A stretch of DNA of 7,603 nt, from NCBI GenBank assembly GCA_021789565.1, contig JAJYJL010000343.1, forward strand, positions 1-7,603. The letters run 5' to 3'. Within the stretch, counting starts at the first letter, position 1, and the number at the start of each line of letters is the position of its first letter. The notes under the pieces were generated by a model, which was given only the letters and a program-made list of their open reading frames with translations, ran no database searches and was not told the origin of the DNA. The position numbers were made by a program, and so were the translations under genes. This document shows positions 1 to 6,200 of the stretch, piece after piece. This stretch comes from Acidobacteriota bacterium (lineage in GTDB: Bacteria > Acidobacteriota > Terriglobia > UBA7540).

Positions 1-209
1 CGTTGGTTGAGAACACGACACTGGCTGAGCTTTCGACCGCCATGCTGGGGTTTTTTCCGGGAGCGATCGAGACTTTCGCCAATCTGGGCCAATCAGCCTT
101 TCGGGAACTGCTGGGGAAAGAGCTGGCTCGCGCCAGGAGCCGGCAGATCGGCAGGAACGATAGCTGCCCCTGCGGCTCGGGGAAGAAGTATAAGCGGTGT
201 TGTGGGTGA
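1..209 (+). CDS. 3' end of a SEC-C motif protein (partial)
   Basis: This frame is open from the window edge to a TGA at 207-209, so only the C-terminal 68-69 residues are seen. The TTG at 3-5 is more likely an internal codon than the start. The tail ends in [18 protein letters not shown], a SEC-C zinc-binding motif with its four cysteines in a C-x-C-x8-C-C arrangement. The family motif, known from the end of SecA and many YecA/UPF0149-like and hypothetical proteins, usually has Cys-His as the last pair; Cys-Cys as here is a common variant. The preceding ~45 residues look helical ([29 protein letters not shown]) and name no family. The gene shares the strand of the cas genes but is 135 bases away. 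It is probably a chromosomal neighbour rather than a part of the CRISPR system. Its function cannot be told from this fragment. Confidence 0.75.
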   Translation, partial: LVENTTLAELSTAMLGFFPGAIETFANLGQSAFRELLGKELARARSRQIGRNDSCPCGSGKKYKRCCG

Positions 210-241
210 GAGTAGGCCGCTGGGCGCAAGACTCGGTTTTT
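210..241 (+). terminator. Possible weak intrinsic terminator after the SEC-C gene
   Basis: Directly after the TGA, GAGT at 210-213 can pair with ACTC at 231-234. A smaller GCC/GGC stem lies inside the loop, and a T5 run follows at 237-241. The stem is short and interrupted, so it would be inefficient at best. The position, between an unrelated gene and the operon, is the main support. Confidence 0.2.
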
Positions 242-333
242 CCGTCCGGGGAGGGTGATAGAGTGTGCCGGGATCAACAGTATTTATTTCAAAAGATCTG
301 AAATCGGAATGTTTTTCAAAATGAATGCTGATC
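242..333 (+). promoter_or_regulatory. Likely promoter/operator region of the cas operon
   Basis: This is the only gap upstream of csb1, so the operon promoter should lie here unless transcription reads in from upstream. From about 280 the DNA becomes distinctly AT-rich. It holds an inverted repeat ATTTCA (286-291) / TGAAAT (299-304) and a second dyad TTCA (315-318) / TGAA (322-325). The octamer TTTCAAAA occurs in both, at 287-294 and 314-321. No well-spaced -35/-10 pair is visible. Assignment as a promoter is inference from position; the dyads could be operators or chance in AT-rich DNA. Confidence 0.35.
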
Positions 334-338
334 GGAGG
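334..338 (+). promoter_or_regulatory. Ribosome binding site of csb1
   Basis: GGAGG is followed by six bases and then ATG at 345. This near-ideal Shine-Dalgarno site fixes the csb1 start. Confidence 0.85.
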
Positions 339-344
339 TAAGAA

Positions 345-1670
345 ATGGCTGAAAGTTTGACATTAGATATCTTAAAGCAAAGTGTCGCCGGCCAAGCGGC
401 GGCTTTTAGGTGTCGTCGGCGGCTTCAACCCGCTGGCGGCGAAGGCGACAAAGTCTTTCCCCCAACGTTTGCAGGGGCAGTTTACGCATTCGAAAAGCGG
501 AGAATGCCGGGGCGCGATGAGCCGGTCAGTTGTGTACTGCTGGATAGTGTGCAAAGTCAGGCGAACCGGATGGAGATGGCACTACAGGAAGCAATTGAGG
601 CAGGAGAAATTAAATTGCCACTAGTGGAGGTGGACTTTTCCGAGCATGATCCGACTGGGGACAATGAAGCAGATGAGAAAGCAGGGCGCCTCGTCGATGC
701 CGTTGGAAAAGTCACAAGTCTGCAGGCACCCCACCGCTTGGCCGACGCTATCTTTCGTGATAGCGAGTTGGATGGTATACCTTTCCGTCAATCGGAAACA
801 GGCCTGGTGCTAAATACAATAGGTATCGCCAACGCCACACCTCTTTTCGAGCTTTGTCCCACGGCGCTGCTATTCGGTATGTGGGACTCCACGGGACCAA
901 AAGGCGGGCTGGGGCCGAAGTTTGAACGAGCGGTTGTTTCTGAGATTACAGGCATTGGAGCGGAATTCGGTATCAAGACGCAAAGCCGTGTTGATCCTTT
1001 AATCACCAAAACTACCGGAATCACTCTTTTTCAGAAAAAAGGAGGCGGGTGGACTCTCAACGAAAAAGCAGCGATTAAGAAAGGTAATAGGGAAATCAAG
1101 CTCGGAAAAGATGGAAAAGCATCAGAAGCCAACCTCGGAAATGTCACTCCGGCTTTCCACAAATATGGTAAAGGAGCTGAAGGATTCGACCCATTAACAG
1201 GCGAGCAAGCTCGCGAAGGAAGAATTGCTCCCGGTGGTGTAACCATCGAGTATGCTGAACAAGTTACAACACTCTCACTTATTTGCCTTCGCCGCCTACG
1301 ATTTCCGCTCAATGGCAAATCTGGCGAAGTGACAGAAAAAGCCGCCCGAACCTTGCTAGCCGCGCTGGGGCTGTGCAGCGCAACACTAGCCTTTGAGGCA
1401 GGTGTGGGCCTTCGCTCACGCAGCCTGCTCTGGCCGGATGGTCCAATGGTCTGGGAATTGCTCGAACGACCTGGAAAATCGCCGCGCGAATTCGAGTTGA
1501 CTGGCAAGCGAGCCATCAAGCTGCTAAGTGAAGCGGTCACTGCCGCTCGGAAAGGCGGCCTCGCCTGGCGCGAAGAGCCCGTATCGCTGAAGCCTTCGGC
1601 TGAATTACTCAACCTGGTGCGCCTTAGTCAGCAGCTAGCAACCAAGGAAGGAACAGAAGGGGAGGAATAG
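345..1670 (+). CDS. csb1: Type I-G CRISPR-associated Csb1/Cas7 backbone protein
   Basis: This 441-residue RAMP-fold protein is the Cas7 of type I-G systems (GSU0053 family). By family knowledge, multiple copies polymerise along the crRNA spacer to form the Cascade backbone in the cytoplasm. Motifs recognised by eye are RLQPAGGEGDKVFPPTF (26-42), VLLDSVQSQANRME (64-77), PHRLADAIFRDS (129-140), ALLFGMWDSTG and GGLGPKFERA (174-196), and VTIEYAEQVTTLSLICLRRLRFP (299-321, quoted in part: LSLICLRRLRFP is the conserved core). A Lys/Gly-rich stretch around 230-280 may be a flexible RNA-contacting loop (inference). Length fits a full-length family member, and no frameshift or truncation is seen. The ATG has a strong ribosome site at 334-338. 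The gene is first of the cassette and its TAG directly precedes the ATG of csb2, so the two are almost certainly co-transcribed and translationally coupled. The identification is firm; individual RNA-binding residues cannot be assigned by eye. Confidence 0.95.
   Translation: MAESLTLDILKQSVAGQAAAFRCRRRLQPAGGEGDKVFPPTFAGAVYAFEKRRMPGRDEPVSCVLLDSVQSQANRMEMALQEAIEAGEIKLPLVEVDFSEHDPTGDNEADEKAGRLVDAVGKVTSLQAPHRLADAIFRDSELDGIPFRQSETGLVLNTIGIANATPLFELCPTALLFGMWDSTGPKGGLGPKFERAVVSEITGIGAEFGIKTQSRVDPLITKTTGITLFQKKGGGWTLNEKAAIKKGNREIKLGKDGKASEANLGNVTPAFHKYGKGAEGFDPLTGEQAREGRIAPGGVTIEYAEQVTTLSLICLRRLRFPLNGKSGEVTEKAARTLLAALGLCSATLAFEAGVGLRSRSLLWPDGPMVWELLERPGKSPREFELTGKRAIKLLSEAVTAARKGGLAWREEPVSLKPSAELLNLVRLSQQLATKEGTEGEE
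1658..1665 (+). promoter_or_regulatory. Ribosome binding site of csb2, inside the csb1 3' end
   Basis: AGGGGAGG lies five bases before the ATG at 1671. It is embedded in the last csb1 codons, where it helps encode the Glu/Gly-rich tail EGTEGEE. It supports the chosen csb2 start and tight coupling of Csb1 and Csb2 synthesis. Confidence 0.85.
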
Positions 1671-3275
1671 ATGCTGGTCTTTGGCATCCGGTATCTAAAT
1701 GGTTTTGCTGCCGCCGCCGAATCGGACAATTTGGAGCGCGCAGAGTGGCCGCCGCACCCAGGACGAGTGTTCATGGCGTTGGTCGCTGCTCATTTTCAGA
1801 CCGGTGCTGACCCGGCGGAACGCGACGCGTTGCTGTGGCTGGAAGGTACAGAGCGCGGGGGCGAAATTTCCGCGCCAACCATTACGGCACCAGAAGAAAC
1901 ACGGCGTGACATCGTTCAGCACTTTGTGCCTGTCAATGACATAGCGATTTGGAAAGAAAAGAAAGATAAGCAAAAAAAGAAGAATCCCCCTCCGCCACTT
2001 CAGTCTGCTCCAGGAATAATGCGCGTACGTAATCCGCGCGTCTATCCTCGTGCATGGCTTCAAGACAACGGGGTCTATTTGAACTGGCCAGACTTGGACC
2101 CACCAGACGATCATCGCAAGACGCTTGCTGATCTGTGCTCCAAGGTCACTCGTATCGGCCATTCTAGCTCGCTGGTGCAGATGTGGCTTGCCGAGCCAGA
2201 AGAGATTGGAGAGCCGAACTGGGTACCTGATGATGAACGTGCAACAACCTATCTCCGTGTCCCTGGCCCTGGAACGCTCGAATATCTCGAGCAGCAATAT
2301 AACGTAAGGGCTGTCGAGGATTACGCCTCTCTAAAGATGACGGAGCAGCAGGCGGACGATCCAAGGGAGAGACGCACCGCCAAACAACGGCTCAGCGAGG
2401 AATATAATAATCAATCGCCGCAACAGCGACCCACATTGTCGCTATACCAAGGATACGCACGACCCATTCAGGAAAACGCGATAGTCCATGTGGCAAATAC
2501 TGTATTCAGCCCCCATTTACTGGTCTTACAGCTCAATGCCAAGCAGGGTCCGTTTCGACACCTCGACTCCATCTCAACATTGGCCGTGACCAGCCGGTGG
2601 CGAGAAGCAATTCTCAGTCATAGCAACAGCCTTTCCGAACCAGTTTGCCGATTGCTAAGCGGCCATGATGCGAAAGGCGGCCCGGCTAATGACCCGCATC
2701 TCGCCTTCTTACCGCTCGCATTCATCGGGCACGAACGTGCCGACGGCCATTTGCTGGGAATGGGTCTTGCCCTGCCGGCCACACTCTCCCGTGAAGAACG
2801 CCGCGACGCGCTGCGAGCCATTGCTGCCGTCCAGGAACTCAGGCTCGGCCCCCTAGGAGTTTGGAACATCGAGCCAGTTACCGCCGGGCAACCCCAGTGG
2901 AACCTGAAGGCCGAAACATGGACGGGGCACCCAAACGGCGTTACTCACTGGGCCACAGTGACGCCAGTTGTGTTCGACAGACATCCAAAAGCAAAAAACA
3001 AAGCACGTTGTCAGCAAGAAACGGTAACAATGATCGCAGCAGCCTGTACCCGTATCGGCCTACCCGAGCCGCGCGAGGTTATCGTCACGCCGGTTTCCGC
3101 TCATCTTGGTGTGCCATCTTCGTTTGCCTTCCCTCAGTTCCAACGCAAGGACGGCACCAATCGCCGCCATTCGCACGCAATTCTCGTGTTCGACGAACCG
3201 GTGTGCGGGCCGATTCTTATTGGCGCAGGACGGTTTCGCGGTTATGGAACCTTTAGGCCCATGAACGAACATTAA
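1671..3275 (+). CDS. csb2: Type I-G Cas5-Cas6 fusion protein Csb2
   Basis: This 534-residue protein matches the GSU0054 family, in which a Cas5-like N-terminal half caps the 5' handle of the crRNA and a Cas6-like C-terminal half cuts precursor crRNA (family knowledge). The N-terminus has the typical MLVFGIRYLNGF strand and the EWPPHPGRVFMALVAA motif (25-40). Further conserved-looking blocks are SKVTRIGHSSSLVQ (157-170), HLAFLPLAFIGHERADGHLLGMGLALP (within 343-369; the core is GHERADGHLLGMGLALP) and LGPLGVWNIEP (392-402). The C-terminus has RRHSHAILVFDEP (498-510) and the Gly-rich RAMP loop GPILIGAGRFRGYGTFRP (513-530). His500 and His502 are candidates for the Cas6 active site, but this is inference. 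Odd features are a Lys-rich then Pro-rich linker (95-109) encoded over a slippery A-run, and a charged helix-rich stretch at 222-250. The stop TAA at 3273-3275 is 13 bases before cas3. Family identity is firm; domain boundaries are approximate. Confidence 0.95.
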   Translation: MLVFGIRYLNGFAAAAESDNLERAEWPPHPGRVFMALVAAHFQTGADPAERDALLWLEGTERGGEISAPTITAPEETRRDIVQHFVPVNDIAIWKEKKDKQKKKNPPPPLQSAPGIMRVRNPRVYPRAWLQDNGVYLNWPDLDPPDDHRKTLADLCSKVTRIGHSSSLVQMWLAEPEEIGEPNWVPDDERATTYLRVPGPGTLEYLEQQYNVRAVEDYASLKMTEQQADDPRERRTAKQRLSEEYNNQSPQQRPTLSLYQGYARPIQENAIVHVANTVFSPHLLVLQLNAKQGPFRHLDSISTLAVTSRWREAILSHSNSLSEPVCRLLSGHDAKGGPANDPHLAFLPLAFIGHERADGHLLGMGLALPATLSREERRDALRAIAAVQELRLGPLGVWNIEPVTAGQPQWNLKAETWTGHPNGVTHWATVTPVVFDRHPKAKNKARCQQETVTMIAAACTRIGLPEPREVIVTPVSAHLGVPSSFAFPQFQRKDGTNRRHSHAILVFDEPVCGPILIGAGRFRGYGTFRPMNEH

Positions 3276-3296
3276 ATGGCAAAATCCCATGATTAA
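3276..3296 (+). other. Six-codon mini-ORF overlapping the cas3 start
   Basis: Right after the csb2 stop comes ATG (3276-3278), opening a six-codon frame that reads MAKSHD and ends at TAA 3294-3296. It overlaps the cas3 ATG (3289) in another frame. It may be chance, or ribosomes ending here may re-initiate on cas3, which lacks its own Shine-Dalgarno site. It is not proposed as a functional peptide. Confidence 0.25.
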
Positions 3297-6200
3297 TTTT
3301 CCTAATTTCACCGAATACTTCCAAGCATTGTGGACATATGAACCGTTTCCTTGGCAGAGAATGATGGCCGAGCGGTTGATCGAAGGGACATGGCCGAAAG
3401 CTCTAGATTTACCAACAGCGGCAGGAAAAACAGCTTGCATCGACATCGCCATCTACGCGCTGTCCGCGCAGGCAGAGAAGCCTGTGCGGGTGCGCACTGC
3501 ACCACGACGCATCTGGTTTGTGGTGGACCGACGCATCGTGGTGGATGAGGCATTTGAGCGAACACAGGAGATCGCCGAGAAATTGCACGCGGCAACTGAC
3601 GGACCACTGAGAGCGGTGGCCGATCGCTTGCGGGACGTCAGCGGCACAGAGCGGCCGTTAGCAGTGGCGCGGTTGCGCGGCGGCATATTGCGAGATGATG
3701 GCTGGGCGCGATTGGCTTCACAGCCTGCAGTTATTACATCTACAGTGGACCAGCTAGGGTCGCGGTTGCTGTTTCGTGGTTATGGGCGCAGGCCGCTGAC
3801 AGCATCGATCTTTGCTGGCCTTGTTGCACACGACAGCCTTATTCTACTGGATGAGGCTCACTTATCTGTTCCTTTCATGCAGACCTTGGGCGCAGTGGAG
3901 CGCTACCGGGGCAAGGAATGGGCAGAGCAGCCGATCCAGACGCCATTCGCTTTTTCCATCCTGTCCGCGACGCCGCCACCGGATATTCCCGCAACGGCAG
4001 TGTTCCCTGGTGTGGAAAGGGATGCAGCCCTAAGCCACCCTGAACTTATTCAGCGCATCAACGCATCCAAACCCGCCGAACTGGTTTGTGTGAAAACCAA
4101 TAGGTCACCAGAAAAGGATAAATTTATCGATGAAGCCATTTTACGTGCAGCCTCATTCGTTAAAGACCACAGCCGGCAAAGGACAGCGGTAATCGTCAAT
4201 CGCGTTAACACAGCTGAGTCAATCGCACAGACACTACGAGATCAATACAGTGACGAAATGGATGTGGTACTACTAACCGGCCGCCTTCGCCCATTCGAAC
4301 GAGACCATCTCATTGCCCATTACAAACCGATTCTTAAAGCCAATGCGCCAAATGATCCCAAAAAACCGGTGGTCCTGGTCACCACCCAGTGCGTCGAGGT
4401 CGGTGCTGATTTCAGTTTCGACGCGCTGGTGACTGAGGCCGCAAGCATGGATGCCTTACGACAACGCTTTGGTCGCCTTAATCGGCTGGGCAGGCTTGAA
4501 TTCTCACCAGCGGCCATACTCATTCGCGATAAGGACGCCAAGCCCGGAGCTGATGATTTTATCTATGGCACTGCGCTTGCGGAAAGTTGGCAATTACTGC
4601 AGGAGCTGGCAGAAACACAGACGAAAGAAAAACATGAACACAAGATCGTTGATTTCGGCATAGCCCCGCTCGACATACGTTTGGGGGCAATGGGTAATCT
4701 TGCGCCGTATCTCGCACCAGCACCTGATGCGCCGTTGTTACTGCCGGCACATTTAGACCTGCTCTGCCAGACTTCACCCAAACCACAGGTGGAGCCCGAT
4801 ATTCAACTTTATTTGCATGGTGTGGGCCGCGGGACGCCTGATGTCCGGGTAGCCTGGCGTGCTGATCTGGATGAGAGCGACACGGGCAACTGGCTGGAGA
4901 CAATCGCCCAGTGCCCGCCCAATAGCGCGGAGTTAATGACCGTGCCACTTTACCGTTTCAGGAACTGGCTCGCGGATACATCTGAAGTCGACGAGAGTGG
5001 CGATGTGGAAGGCGTACGCGAGCCTGAGCAACAGTCAAGGGAGCGAATGCGGCCAGTTTTGGTGTGGCGGGGCCGCGACCGCTCACAGGTATGCACAAGC
5101 GCTTCGGAGCTCGCCCCAAACGATGTGCTCGTTATTCCGGCACGTTACGGCATGGCAAGACTGGGGCAATCGGCGCTATATGAAGCTTTGGGTGAAAAAC
5201 AATTGGACATTTGGGAACCCAGTCATGCCCAAAGTGGCAAGCCTCTTGCGCTGCGCTTAAATCGCGTCGTTCTGAAACCCTGGTTAAGTTGTCCGCCCGT
5301 GCGGGCATTAATCGAACTCGCTGAGGATCCAGCCTGGGAGCGCGAGCAGGTACAAGAGGCTATTGACGTAGTGCTCACTTACAATCAAGAGGAAGAAGAC
5401 GAAGTCCCCCAATTGCCGGGTTGGTTGAATGTGTTCCTGGAGCGTGTCCGAGATGGCCGTTACGAACAACACCCAGCTGGCGGCTTGGTCTTGCGTTCGC
5501 AGAAAGCTGCATCACAAGACGGAGGAGAACAGGACCTTTTCGCTGATGATGACGATCTTGTGTCAGCCGCCGGTCAAGAAGTCCCGCTGGACATTCACAG
5601 CACATCGGTGGTGCGGGCCGTTGACAAACTTGCACGACGTTGCCTTCCGGACGAGTTCAACGAACCGCTCAAGACCGCAGCCTATTGGCACGATGTCGGT
5701 AAGTTAGATGAGAGATTTCAAATTATGCTTCGCGAAGGCAACGAACTGGCTAGCCGGCCTGAAGCACCGATCGCCAAGTCTGCTGCGGTGCCGTATTCGC
5801 CCGCTAGGCGTCGTGCCATCCGGGCGGCAAGCGGTCTCCCCGATAATTTCCGGCATGAAATGCTTTCAATACAGCTCGCGGAACGTTTTCTACCAAACGA
5901 TAATAGTGCTGAGCTTAACGATTTGCTGCTACATGCGATCGCAGGCCATCACGGCCACGGAAGACCCTTCGCACCGGTCAGCCCCGACCCGAAGCCGCGG
6001 GCGATTCACGGCGTGCACGCCGGTGTGACCATTGAGGTTAGCGCGGAAGACCTTGCCGCTTGGCCAGCACCGCACACGTTCGCATCCGGCGTTTCCGAGA
6101 GATTCTGGCGCCTTACCAGGCGTTATGGGTGGTGGGGCTTGGCTTATCTGGAAGCAATTCTCCGGTTAGGAGACTGGTACGGAAGTCAGTGGGTAATGGA

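Noticed and set aside
1035..1051. A6 run followed by GGAGG in csb1 as an internal ribosome site or frameshift signal
   Set aside because: The following GTG at 1049 is out of frame and soon meets a stop, and the A-run phase (G AAA AAA) is not a proper slippery heptamer. GGAGG lies after the run rather than before it.
1031..1612. Long minus-strand open frame (193 codons) opposite csb1
   Set aside because: It lies wholly antisense to the conserved csb1 frame, and its translation is low-complexity Ser/Pro/Arg-rich, as expected from the reverse of a real gene.
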